Of a DNA stretch of 64,000 nucleotides, positions 1-10,928 are shown piece by piece. The DNA comes from Tulasnella sp. 424 (lineage: Eukaryota; Basidiomycota; Agaricomycetes; Cantharellales; Tulasnellaceae). The translations under genes and the position numbers were made by a program. Every line of letters starts with the position of its first letter. The stretch's first letter is position 1. The notes under the pieces were generated by a model, which worked only from the letters and a program-made list of their open reading frames with translations, ran no database searches and was not told where the DNA came from. Where the stretch lies: the NCBI GenBank assembly GCA_019633425.1, contig WSUB01000128.1, positions 1 through 64,000 on the forward strand. The letters run 5' to 3'.

Positions 1-182
1 GCGCGAAGCACTGGTAAAGCTACATCCGATCTTTGACTAGGTCCCACGGATGTCCCCTACCTACCTACCTACCTACCGCTGGCCATCACTTTACCTTTAC
101 CCAGAACTCCCGGGCGGACGCACCTGATTAGAGATTGGAGTCGAAGGAAACCCCACGTAATACGCGTTGGAAAACACGGGAG
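1..182. promoter_or_regulatory. Upstream region of F1-A with CTAC microsatellite
   Basis: This stretch precedes the first F-box gene. It holds a short CTAC-type tandem repeat near 58-77. From about 80 it carries the upstream sequence seen before other F1 genes: a 'catcactttac' box, a 'ttacccag' box, and 'cacctgatta' running to a 'cgggag' immediately before the ATG. No gene is seen; the array probably continues to the left. Confidence 0.5.
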
Positions 183-2069
183 ATGAACATGGAGACAAAC
201 GGGGTCATCAAGGAAACCATCTCGGCCCTTCCAACTCGGGTAGTGAAGAGTCTCGGATCATCACGGTCGTGAGTTTACCTTTTTTTCGCATCTAGATTAG
301 CGCTCATGGCCACTGGATTTGGAACAGTGTTCCCGAACCCGAGACATTTCGCGACGCTCTCGAGGACGAGATTACAGCCAGACAAATGATTTTTGCGGAG
401 GTTCAGTGCCAGATAGCGAATCTAAAAACTCGTCAGAAAGAGCTTCTTCCTATTCGTCGCTTGCCTGTCGAAGTCCTATCGATCATTTTCTCCATGGCAT
501 TACCTCTAGCGGACCACCACAAAAACCGGACCAAGCTTCTCCTGGTCTGCCGGACCTGGGCTCACTTAATCGACGGAAATGTACCGGCCTTTTGGACAAC
601 CCTATCACTCGACGATCCTCACAGCCAACGTGTCCGACTTCTACATAAGGCTGGCCTGATGCCGGTTACCATTTTCATTGGTGACCGATACATTAAATAC
701 GAGGCCTTACAAAAATTCTTATACTATATCGTGTCAAATGATATCTCACTTCGCGAGCTGGTGGTCCAAGGCGGGCTGGATAGAGAGGCAATGGAAGCGG
801 TGTCCGAAGTCTTCTTAACCGCACCCTCTCCCCATCTTCGCTCTCTCGAACTCGCACTTCGGAAGTCATACGACGGCAATCTGGATTTTCAGCCCCAAAA
901 GCTGTTTTCTTGAGTGGCGCCAAATCTGAAGAGCGTACGGCTCGTTGGGGTGTCGATACCTTGGGACTCTTCAATCCTCCGAGGCCTTCTGTCGTTCTCG
1001 TTGGTGCACCCGGATAACAGTGAGGATTCCGCTCCGTCCATAGAACAAGTGTTCGGGATTCTGCAGGGCAGCCCTGCTCTGCGGTCTTTGACACTGGGGG
1101 TCTGAAGGGTTCTGGTCGGTCCAATAATTCCGCGGCGCTTCCTCGGCTGTCCCTCGATCGACTCACGGTGATCGAACTCTCGCCATTATCTCTCCGACTA
1201 GTCTTAGTCATCCTGCAGCGCATTCAATTTCCCAAGGCAGCGACGGTGGCTATAAAAATAAAAGACCATGTCCAACAGGAGGACGACGACGACGACGACA
1301 TCCTCAATACTATCCTCTGGCTGCTTCAGCAGCAACTATCCATCAAATCCTCCCACCTTGTTATCGACCAATCAGTTTCCAACTTTCGACCAGGGATTTC
1401 ACGTTCTCCATTCCGAACCTCTCGTGGAACAACGGTAGTGGGAGTTACGCCATCCCCTACAAAGACATGTCCTCCGGACTCTGTTATCGCGTTCGGTCCG
1501 CGATCACCTCCTTACACTTGGACTCTCAAGCTAGCCAAGTTGCGAAAGCTCCACTCTTCGCTGTGGACGAATTTGTCCCCAATCTCATCAACCTCTCAGT
1601 TACTCCTTCCCGTTCAACCAAGTTTGATGAGCCCTGGAACGTGGTATTGGGAAAGGTGGTGCAACCTGTCGGAGATACTGGGCGACCGACGTGGCTCTGT
1701 CCCGAGTTGGAGTCTCTCGAGATTACCGCTAACGACCCAATCTCTCTCGACTTTCCTGCCATACTCAAGCTTGTTCGGATAAGGAACTCGGACATAAAGT
1801 CGAACGGAAAGCAACTTGAAGTAATCAAATCTCCGATAAGCTCCATCCGTATAACTCTCCAAACTGGTCGTCTGTCGCCGGGCCAGGTGGACCTTCTTGA
1901 TGAACTCAAAAGCGAAGTTCACGACGTGCAGTATGTAATGCCGCCGGAGAGAAATGAAGTACAAAACGTATCTCGACGCGTTTTTCCGTCTGACTTTGAC
2001 GACCGGAGCTCCATTTTGTCGTCGTTCCCTTACTATTACGACTCCGACTGGTCAGTTTCATTCCTTTGA
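183..2069 (+). pseudogene. F1-A: broken F-box/LRR gene
   Basis: This is a family F1 F-box/LRR gene with its short first exon (183-268, donor GTGAGT) and second exon from 328. The reading frame runs through a helical stretch, the F-box around RLPVEVLSIIF and the first LRRs. A TGA at 911-913 then replaces a codon that is Gly in the paralogs (motif MFSGVAP). Family sequence continues downstream but only in shifted frames: one shift lies near 1100 and another near 1390. The rest, including the 'PTWLCPELESLEIT' block and the acidic tail, is recognisable in the last frame to 2069. With a nonsense codon and at least two shifts I call it a pseudogene. A truncated protein of about 220 residues carrying the F-box could still be made. 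Confidence 0.85.
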
Positions 2070-3115
2070 CACCGTCGATTCAGTGACCGAGCTGGATTGA
2101 TATTTGCTCTAGATAATCTCTGCTGGAACTGGATTCCACCCCTCTCAGTTTTGCGTGCCATGTTGGATGTCTTGGAGTACGTTGTAGGAGGCTTGCGCTC
2201 TGAGATTTTGTATCAAACTGCCATGTAGCATGCGGTGGATGTGCAATCCCGATTGTCTCGGCGTGATAAAATCAATAGTTTATGATGCGCCAACAAACTT
2301 CGAAATACGTCAATGTGCGGGGGTTACAGTATCCCTGATACACAGCCAGAAAGCCACCAAGTGACGTCACCCTGACCTGACCGTGATCGGCCGCGCGGCA
2401 GCCAGCTTTCGAGACTCATAATTACAGTGCGTTGCACAAAAAACCGGACGGCGCGTTTTTCCCAGCGCAGGGACCGAGACCCCCACCTGCCTATAATAGA
2501 TCTCTCCCTGTTCGTTTCGAGACAATCTCCACGTCCTTGGTGACAATCATTACAACACCCTCTCTCTCTTTCCATCCCAATAACGAAGCACGCCTTGAAG
2601 GACAGGTCGAAGGACCTCAATGAGAAAATAGCCGAGGGGGGGAAAGACTGCTCAAGTATACTACGCCACCCTCAAACTCGATGATTCCTTGCTCAATCTT
2701 GTCGATAGGATGGTAGACTATTGGTAGTCAAGGTGGGGACCGTTTCTATGATTTTCTGTGACGTTGTGTGACCGAGGTGTGATCACTGGGGCTCGGCACC
2801 TGCTCCGCGAGAAACGCGCTGTCCGGTTTTTTGTGCAACGCACTGTAAAGGGTCTGATGAGAGGCTACTGCACCTCCCCTGCAGTCGCACTTAAATAGTA
2901 CTTCTTGATGGTTTCGGGAGCCCAGGGTACCGGCTCACGTGACTAATGGCTTTATCGCCGCTTACAAATGCCTAACACACCACTCCCTTTCACAACCACA
3001 GACTGCCATCACTTTACCCAAGTCAGCAATTCTACCCAGCCCTTGCGGGGGGGTGACAAACCTGAAGTTAGACTCCTGTGGTCGAATAAAAATCGCTTAA
3101 TACACCTCGGAAAAA
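2070..3115. promoter_or_regulatory. Spacer upstream of F1-B, with CACGTGAC site
   Basis: Apart from the inverted-repeat element there is no gene here. From about 2880 to the start codon the sequence matches the region before F1-C: a 'cagtcgcacttaa' box, 'gtacttctt', a CACGTGAC palindrome at 2936-2943, 'catcactttaccc' and 'cagcccttgcggg'. The CACGTG site lies 180 nt before the ATG and resembles a bHLH (Cbf1-type) E-box. Its use is inferred from conservation in position among F1-B, C and F. Confidence 0.45.
2425..2845. mobile_element. TA-flanked MITE with about 38-bp inverted repeats (Tc1/mariner-like)
   Basis: The left end begins CAGTGCGTTGCACAAAAAAC and the right end (2808-2845) is its near-perfect inverse complement over about 38 bp. 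Both sides are flanked by TA (2423-2424 and 2846-2847), the target duplication of Tc1/mariner elements. The 421-bp interior holds no transposase-like ORF, so it fits a non-autonomous MITE. It sits between F1-A and the upstream module of F1-B. The superfamily is inferred from TA plus the CAGT terminus. Confidence 0.85.
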
Positions 3116-4971
3116 ATGAAGATCAACACGAAAACGAAAAAGGTCACCAAGGGGACTGTCTCGGCGCTTTCGGCCCAGAAACCGAAGAGTATTAGGTCAT
3201 CACCATCGTCAGTCCACCTCTCTTTCGCATCTGTATAAGCGCTCATGTTGACTAACTTTGCAGCAGTGTTCCCGAGCCTGACACAGCTCGCGAGGCTCTC
3301 GAGGATGAGATTGCAGCCCAGCGAATTATCATCGCGGAAGCCCAGTCCCGAGTAGCGGCTCTAAAATCTCGTCAAAACGAACTCCTACTCATACATCGCT
3401 TGCCTGTGGAAGTCTTGTCAATCATTCTCTCCATGGCATTACCTCTAAAACGCTACCATGACGAGAGGACCACGCTTCTCCTCGTGTGCCGGACTTGGTC
3501 CAACATCATCAACGGAAATCCATCAACCTTTTGGACAACACTATCCGCCGAAGATCCTCGTAGTCAACGCACCCGACTTCTACGGAAGTCTGGGAAGATG
3601 CCGGTCACCATTGTCATTGGTAGTTATTACGGCGGTTCCAGGTCCTCGAAGGGCTTCATGAAGTATATCACGTCGAAGAGTCTCTCATTTCGCGAGCTGG
3701 TGGTCCGTGAATACAAGAAAAGACGGATGGAAGATGTGTTTGCACGCTGTTTAGCCACACCCGCCCCACATCTTCGCTCTCTCGACCTCGAAGTTGATGG
3801 TGGATGGGCGTTAGAACGTGGAGATCCAAATTCGCAGCACCTCAGGATGTTTTCTGGGATTGCACCGAAGCTGAGGAGCGTACGGCTCTCCGGAGTGTCT
3901 ATTCCTTGGAACTCAGTAATCCTCCGAGACCTTCTCTCGTTCTCATTGGAGTACTCGGATAGCGGGGCGAGGGGGATGCCATCCCTAGATCAGGTGCTCG
4001 AGGTTCTGCAGAGCTGTTCTGCTTTGCAATTCTTAACACTTCGGGAGATGAACTTTGGTCGGTCCAACCGGACGGCGGCGCTTCGACCGCTGTCCCTCAA
4101 TCAACTCATGAGGATCAATCTCTCGGCACCGTCCTCCCGATCAAACTTAGCCATCCTTCAGCACATCCAGTTCCCAAAGACAGCAACGGTGGCTGTAACA
4201 ACCAAAGACCACCGCCATGACGACGACGACGACAGTCTGAATACCGCGCTCTCTCTCCTTCAGCACCATCTATCCATCAAATCCCTTCACGTCGTCATCG
4301 ACCAACCACTCCTTCAATTTTCGACAAACGGATTCACATTTTCCATCCTAAATCGGGGGCAGAAACACGCATCTTCCCGTACCACTTACAAAGACATGTT
4401 CTCTGGATTCCCCTACCCCGCTCGGACCGCCGTAACCGCCCTACGTATGGGCCCCCTAGAAAGCCAAGACTCGACAGCCATACTCTTGGCCGTGAACGAT
4501 TTACTCCCTAATCTCACTCGGCTCTCGGTCGTTCCCTTCCATCCACTCAAGTCTAAGAAGCCCTGGAACGCGGTACTGGAGAAAGTCGTTCAACCTGTCG
4601 AAGATATTGTGCGACCGACTTGGCTCTGCCCCAAGTTGACCTCTCTCCATGTCACAGCCGGCAGTGAAATTTCCCTCGATCTTCCGGCAATAATTAAGCT
4701 CGTCCGCGCGAGGAACTCGGACCGAAAGTCAAAGGGAAAACGAGTTATCAAGTCCCCTATAACATCCGTCCACATAACTCTCAGAACCGGTCGCCTGTCA
4801 CTGGACCAGATGGACCTTATCCATGAACTCAAGAGCGAGGTCACCAACGTATACTGTCCGATGCCCGCGGAGACAGACGAAGCAGGAGACAGAAATGACA
4901 TCCAATCAGAATCTGACAACCAGGAGTCATTTCTGTCGTCGTCTTCTGACTCTTTTTACTCTGACTGGTAA
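3116..4971 (+). CDS. F1-B: F-box/LRR protein
   Basis: Two exons: 3116-3207 (donor GTCAGT; an alternative GT lies 12 nt upstream) and 3267-4971, giving about 598 aa. There is no ATG near the F-box in exon 2, so the upstream exon is needed for a start. Residues about 40-70 form a charged helix (DEIAAQRIIIAEAQSRVAAL), the F-box is about 75-124 (RLPVEVLSIILSMALPL ... LLLVCRTWSNII), then irregular leucine-rich repeats. These are interrupted by an Asp run and the conserved 'LLQHHLSIKSLHVVID' block, then 'PTWLCPKLTSLHVT', 'ITSVHITL' and an acidic Ser-rich tail. F-box proteins normally bind Skp1 in SCF ubiquitin ligases while the repeats select the substrate. The substrate here is unknown. Confidence 0.85.
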
Positions 4972-5993
4972 GTTTTGCTCTTTTAATTCTGGCGATATAG
5001 CGAATGAGCAACATTACTCTATTCTGCCAGGTAATGTTTACCAGATTCATTCCGAGCTGGACTCTATACTTCCCGTATTTCAGTGATATCTTGAATGACT
5101 AGGTAGAAAACCACGCTCCGAGATCTTGTATCGGAATGGCATGTATGGAATCTCTGGTGGATGCGCAACTCCAGTTGAGTGTTGAGCTCGGCGTTAGAGT
5201 GAGACGGTGAGACTTGCATGGGGTCAGCGGATTGAAAACTCAGTACTTCGTCTTCCAGCCATCGACTAGATTTATCCTTTCTTACTGTACTTCCCGTGGA
5301 ATTATAAAATCTAGTACATATTGGTGGCTTCGATGATATTCTCTTCTTCGTGTCCCATAGTTACGTGACCGCAGGCGATGCCGCCGCTTACACAGCACGG
5401 AAAACGACGTTTTTCGACCCTAAAAGTCGAATTGTTCAAATGTCCGGAAGTCAACGAACGCGAGACGAGCGGCTGCAACGGCGCAAGCTGGCGTTGAGGA
5501 TCTTGTCATCAACGAGAGTATAGAGCTCGTCGTTGTTGGGCGTAGAAGCATTTTTTGTACGCTCCTTTGGCAAGTCTGCGTTGCAAGGCGAGGGAGGGGA
5601 AGACGCAGAAAGAGGACGCACCGAACGGTGAAAGGCACGTGAGATTAGGGGAACGTGGGGATGATGCAGATCACCGACGGAGATAACCAGGTATTGACCA
5701 GCTGTTGAGGCTATGAATTATAGGATCAAGCGAGAAGCTATCGCACTTCGCCTAGAGTCGCACTTAAGGAGTACTTCTTAGTGGTTTCGATGGATGGAAG
5801 AGGTGGGGTGCTCACGTGACGTCGGCTTTATCGCGCTTCCCAATGCCGAAGTCACCACTCCTGACTTTCACGGCGACGGCAAGCCATCAATTTACCCAAG
5901 TCAGCAACCCTACTCAGCCCTTCCTGGGGGCGAGAATCTCAAAATCAGATCCGTGGTGTCGAAGAAATCCTCGCTTAGTATACCTTGGAAAAA
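4972..5993. promoter_or_regulatory. Spacer upstream of F1-C
   Basis: No gene is seen. Positions about 5748-5993 repeat the module that precedes F1-B ('gagtcgcacttaag', 'gtacttctta', CACGTGAC at 5813-5820, 181 nt before the ATG). The 5400-5640 stretch has open frames but no recognisable protein and no repeat partner in this window. Near 5120-5190 lies the 'gagatcttgtatcggaatg' box found downstream of most F1 genes. Confidence 0.4.
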
Positions 5994-7858
5994 ATGAAAA
6001 TTGACACGGAGACCAAAGGAGTTATCAAAGGGACGGTCTCGGCGCTTGCGGTCCAGATCATACAGAGTCACAGGCCATCACCATCGTCAGTCTACCTCTC
6101 TTTCGCATCTGTATGAGCGCTCATGCTGACTAAATCTGCAACAGTGCTCCGGAGCCTGAGACATCTCGCGAGATTCTCGAGGACGAGATTGCAGCCCGGC
6201 GAATTATCATCGCGGAAGCCCAGTCCCAGATAGCGGCTCTAAAATTCCGTCAAAACGATCTCCTACCTATCCATCGCTTGCCTGTGGAAATCCTATCAAT
6301 AATTCTCGCCATGACATTGCGTCTGAAGCACCACCACAAAGAGAGAACCAAGCTCCTTCTTGTGTGCCGGGCATGGTCCAACATCATTAACGAAAACCCA
6401 TCAACCTTTTGGGCGACCCTATCCGCCGAGGATCCTGTCACCCAACGTGCCCGACTTTTACGAAAGGCTGGTCAGATGCCCGTTACCATTGTCACGGGTA
6501 GTCATTACGCCAGTTACAAGGCCGGAAAAGATTTCGTGAAATATATCAAGTCAAATGATATACCATTTCACGAGTTGGTAGTCCGTGCATGGGGTGGCAG
6601 GGTGATGGAAGCCGTGTCTGCGAACTGCTTGGCCGCACCCGCTCCACAACTTCGCTCTCTTCATCTCGAGGTTCGGGAGGGATGGGAGTTAGGAGGTGAA
6701 GATCCGAACTCGGAGCGCCTTTGGATGTTTTCCGGAGTTGCGCCAAGCCTCAAGAACGTGCGGCTCTCTGGAGTGTCCATTCCTTGGAACTCTGCGATCC
6801 TCCAAAACCTTTCCTCACTCACATTGGAGTGCCCAATGTTCCGTGCCGTTGAGTCTCCGTCTCTCGAAGAGATCCTCGGGATTTTGCGGAGTTGCCCCGC
6901 TCTGCAATCCCTGATACTCCGGGATATGGACTTAAGGCAGCCCTACCCGGTGCAGCTTCCCCCGCTGTCCTTCGACCGACTCACGACGATCGATCTCTCG
7001 ATGTTTTTCTTCGAATGCATCTTCTCCTTTCTTCGGCACATTCAGTTCCCCAAGACAGCGACGGTGACACTAGCAAAGCAAGATTGCGACATGGAAGACG
7101 ATGACGAGATTTTGAACGCAACCCTCGATCTGCTTCAGCAGCGTCTATCCATCAAATCCTTTCATCTCGCTATCGATCATTTCCAATTTCAACTCTCAAC
7201 AACGGGTCTCAAGTTTTCCATTTCGCACAGAGTGCGGGGCCTTAGAAATTCCGATGGCTACAGAGAAGCCTTTTCTAGACTCGGTTTCCCCACTCAGACG
7301 ACTATAGGCTCATTGCATATGGAATTTTTATTAAACGCTCCACTCAACGAAATCACTGCAGATCTCACCAAAGTCTCAGTTGATCACCCTCATCTACCCA
7401 AGTCGGAGACGCCCTGCATCGTGGTACCGGAAGAAGTGGTGCAGACTTCCGAAGATATCGGCCAACCGACCTGGGTCTTCCCCAACCTGCGGTCGTTCGA
7501 GATTACGGTCCGCGAGGCGAATTCTCTGGACCTTGCGGCAATCCTGAAGCTTGTCCGAACGAGGAACTCGGACAGCGAGTCAAATGGAAAGCAAGTCATC
7601 AAGTCTCCTATAACCACTATCCGTTTAGCCTTTAGAATGGGTTGCCTATCATCAGGCCAGACGGACCTTCTGAACGAGCTCAGGGGCGAAGTCGACAACG
7701 TACAATGCGTGATGCTGCCAGAGACGGATGAAGCAGCACAAAACAGACATGAAACCGAATCTGACGTGTTGCAAAATCCGTCTTCTTCAGACGAATCTGA
7801 TTCGGACCCCGTAGTAAGTTTCGTTCCTTGGATGCGTCGCTGTATCGATATCGACTGA
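5994..7858 (+). CDS. F1-C: F-box/LRR protein
   Basis: Exons 5994-6085 and 6145-7858 give about 601 aa. The upstream splice donor seen in paralogs is GC here (GGCCATC), so the GTCAGT donor 15 nt further on is the likely one; both keep frame. Order: N-terminal helix, F-box (RLPVEILSIILAMTLRL ... LLLVCRAWSNIIN), LRRs, an EDDDE loop with 'ILNATLDLLQQRLSIKSFHLAID', then 'PTWVFPNLRSFEIT' and a Ser/Asp tail. The tail reads through the usual family stop and ends ...CIDID, about 12 residues longer than F1-G. The F-box implies Skp1 binding; the ligand is unknown. Its 3' flank matches that of F1-D. Confidence 0.85.
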
Positions 7859-8773
7859 GTTCCATTAATGTTAACTTCAGCTCTAACTAAACTGCCTCCA
7901 GGCTTGAGTGCACTTGTGACGTGTCTTGAAAAGAATGGGTAGAAAGCTTGCAGTCTGAGATTCTCTATCGGAATGTCTTTTTAGCTCTGATGAGTATGCA
8001 TGGTGGATTGCCTCGGCGTTAAAGCGGGCTTACGCGGGTTTAGCGGATCGAAAACTCGTCTTTCGTCTCCCAACTCTCAGAGAAAGAGATGAAACGGAAC
8101 TGAGTTATGATTAAGAGGATCCATCCCATACAGCTAGTCAATAAGAGGAAAACCAGAAGTGACAAAGGATAGAAGGGGGCAAAAAACGGCTGGTTCAATG
8201 GCCGGCACCTTCGGAATGAGTTCGAGGTAGGCAGTTCTGCGGCAGCGACAAACAGGAGCAGCAGGAAGCTCAGCCCAGGGCAAGACTCATGTTGCATAGG
8301 AACAAAGCAGCACAGGTAGAGAGAAGAGCCTCCGACGGTAGCTAGTCCCTCTCCACCGGGGAAGAACGTTACGCACGATTCGGGCAACATTGCGCAGCGG
8401 GAATTTTGCCATCGCATACCGCGTGGTCACCGCCGTTTCATTGCCATAAGATAAAGATAACGTCATCACTCGTCCAGAAGATCTGTACACGGTTGGTTTG
8501 TCGAACATGCGATCACGGGCAGACGCGAAACGCCGCCGTAAATGTAGCGGGATTTTTGCCTGGGAATGAATTGCCATGTGATTGACACCTCGTCCCATAA
8601 AACCCATCAGGACCACCACAACCGCACCACATAGCGCGAACTCCCTCTCACGACTACTGCATCTCTGGCCATCACTTTAATCACGTCGTAAATCTTACCC
8701 AGACCTTCCGCTGATCAGAACACTTCAAGAGTTGGAGGGAAGCCCACGTGACACGCATAGGAAAATACGGGAG
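7859..8773. promoter_or_regulatory. Spacer with duplicated upstream module of F1-D
   Basis: Positions 7908-8040 match the 3' flank of F1-D (10667-10820). From about 8080 ('gatgaaacggaactgagttatgatt') to the ATG runs a module of roughly 690 bp, found again before F1-I (29740-30323) and inverted before F1-J (48308-48990). It contains 'cataagataa' and 'gtcatcactcgtcc' boxes, a possible TATA-type CATAAAACCC at about 8597 (near -177), and the 'catcacttta' and 'acccagaccttccg' boxes. A CACGTGAC lies at 8745-8752, very close to the ATG. No gene is seen. Confidence 0.5.
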
Positions 8774-10639
8774 ATGAACACGGAGACGAACGGAGTCATA
8801 GGCATCAAGGGGGCGGTCTCGGCGCTTGAGGCCCAGATCATGGAGAGTCTCAGGTCATCACGATCGTCAGCCTACCTCTTTCGCATCTGTATGCGCACTC
8901 AAGTTGACTGAACCTGCAACAGTGTTCCCGAGTCGCAGACAGCTCGCGACGCTCTTGACGGTCTTGACGACGAGACTGCAGCCTGGAAAATGGTTATTGC
9001 CGAGGCCCAGTCCCAGATAGCGGCTATAAAATCCCGTCAAAACGAGCTCCTACCCATCTATCGCTTGCCTGGGGAAGTCCTATCCCTAATTCTCTTCATG
9101 GCATTACCTCTGAAGGGCTACCACGAAGCGAGGACCAAGCTCCTGCTTGTGTGCCGGGCATGGTTCAGCATCATTGACGAAAATCCGTCAACCTTTTGGA
9201 CGACCCTGTCCGCCGAAGATCCTCTCACCCAACGTGCCCGACTTCTACGAAAGGCTGGTCAGATGCCCATCACCATTGTCACGGGTAGTCGTTACGCGGG
9301 CTACGACGCCTCAGAAGACTTCGTAAAATATATCAAATCAAACGATATCCCATTTCACGAGTTGATAGTCCGTGAATGGAGTGACAAGGTCATGGAAGCC
9401 GTGTTTGCGAACTGCTTGGCCGCACCCGCTCCACAGCTTCGCTCTCTTCATGTCGAGGTTCGGAGGTGGTGGGTGTTAGGAGGTGAAGATCCGAACTCGC
9501 AGCACCGTAGGATGTTTTCCGGAGTTGCGCCAAGCCTCAAGAACGTCCGGCTCCATGGAGTATCCATTCCTTGGAACTCTGCGATCCTTCAAAACCTTCT
9601 CTCACTCACATTGGAGTCGCCGAGTTACCGTGCGGCTGGGTCTCCGTCTCTAGAGCAGATGTTGGGGATTCTGCGGAGTTGCCCCGCCTTGCAATCCCTG
9701 ATACTCCGGGATATGGACTTCGAGCGGTCCAACCAGGTGCAGTTTCCCCCGGTGTCCCTCGACCGACTCACGACGATCAATCTCTCGATGTCTTCCTTCC
9801 AATCCATCCTCTCCCTTCTTCGGCACATTCAGTTCCCCAAGACAGCGACGGTGGCACTAGCAAAGGAACCTCCCGCTTCGCAAGACGATGACGACGAGAT
9901 CTTGAACGCAACGCTCTATCTGCTTCAGCAGCACCTATCCATCAAATCCTTTCATCTCGCGATCGATGAGTCGGTGGTTCGGCTTTCAACAACGCGTCTC
10001 AAGTTTTCCATTCGGGACCGAAGGTGGGGAGAACACTCCAGTTACTACAAAGAGCTGTCTGGACTTGGTTCCCCCACCCGGGCGGCTATAACCTCGCTGC
10101 GTATGGACTTTCCAGCAAGCGACGACTCGTCAGCTCCACTCGACGCCGTGAACGAAATTATTGCCAAACTCACCGACCTCTCAGTTGATCCACCCCATCT
10201 ACCCAAGTCGGAGAAGCCCTCGAGCTGGATACTGGAAGAAGTGGTGCAGACCCCCACAGATATCGGGCAACCGACGTGGGTCTGTCCCAACTTGAGGTCG
10301 CTCGAGATTACGGTCCCCGATCCGAATTCTCTCGACCTTACCGCAATAGTTAAGCTCGTCCGAACGAGAAGCTCGGACATCGAATCAAGTGGAAAGCAAG
10401 TCACCAAATCTCCTATAACCACTATCCGTTTAGCCCTCAAAAGCGGTTGCCTATCATCAGGCCAGAAGGACCTTCTGAATGAGCTCAGGAGCGAAGTCAG
10501 TGACGTACAATGCGTGTCGCTGCCGGAGACGGATGAAGGACAAAGCGGAGATGATGCCGAGTCTGACTTGCTGCCGCCTTCTTCGCCTGTTTCTGACTAT
10601 TCTAATGGGTACACTACAAACTGTTGGGGGCTCGATTAA
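8774..10639 (+). CDS. F1-D: F-box/LRR protein
   Basis: Exons 8774-8865 (donor GTCAGC, upstream alternative GTCATC) and 8923-10639 give about 602 aa. The N-terminal helix has a small insertion (LDGLDDETAAW) relative to its neighbours. The F-box reads RLPGEVLSLILFMALPL ... LLLVCRAWFSII, with Gly where most copies have Val or Ala. LRRs follow, then the acidic QDDDDE loop with 'ILNATLYLLQQHLSIKSFHLAID' and the 'PTWVCPNLRSLEIT' block. The C-terminus ends ...TTNCWGLD because the usual stop is lost. Predicted role: SCF substrate receptor, by family. Close sister of F1-C, G, H and I. Confidence 0.85.
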
Positions 10640-10928
10640 TGTTTACTTCAGGGGGTCTGCGAATTTTAGTGCACTTTTGACGTGTCTTGAAAAAGAATCG
10701 GTAGAAAGCTTGCAGTCTGAGATTCTCTATCGGAATGTCTTTTTAGCTCTGATGAGTATGCAATACTGGTTGATTACCTCGGCGTTAAAGCGGGTTTTGC
10801 GCGGGTTTAGTGGATCGAAAACTCTTCGTCCCTTCGTCTCCCAACTCCTCCTGGTTCACAAAACCGATCGAAGGTTTATTCTCAATAGTTGAAGAGCAAC
10901 TAGTACTATACATTGGAAAATACGGGAG

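Noticed and set aside
693..1223. 176-codon frame on the minus strand across F1-A
   Set aside because: Antisense shadow of F1 coding sequence; similar minus frames recur across several F1 copies and show no domain.
5420..5638. Minus-strand frame of 72 codons in the F1-B/F1-C spacer
   Set aside because: No domain, no paralog, and no splice or promoter pattern; probably chance.
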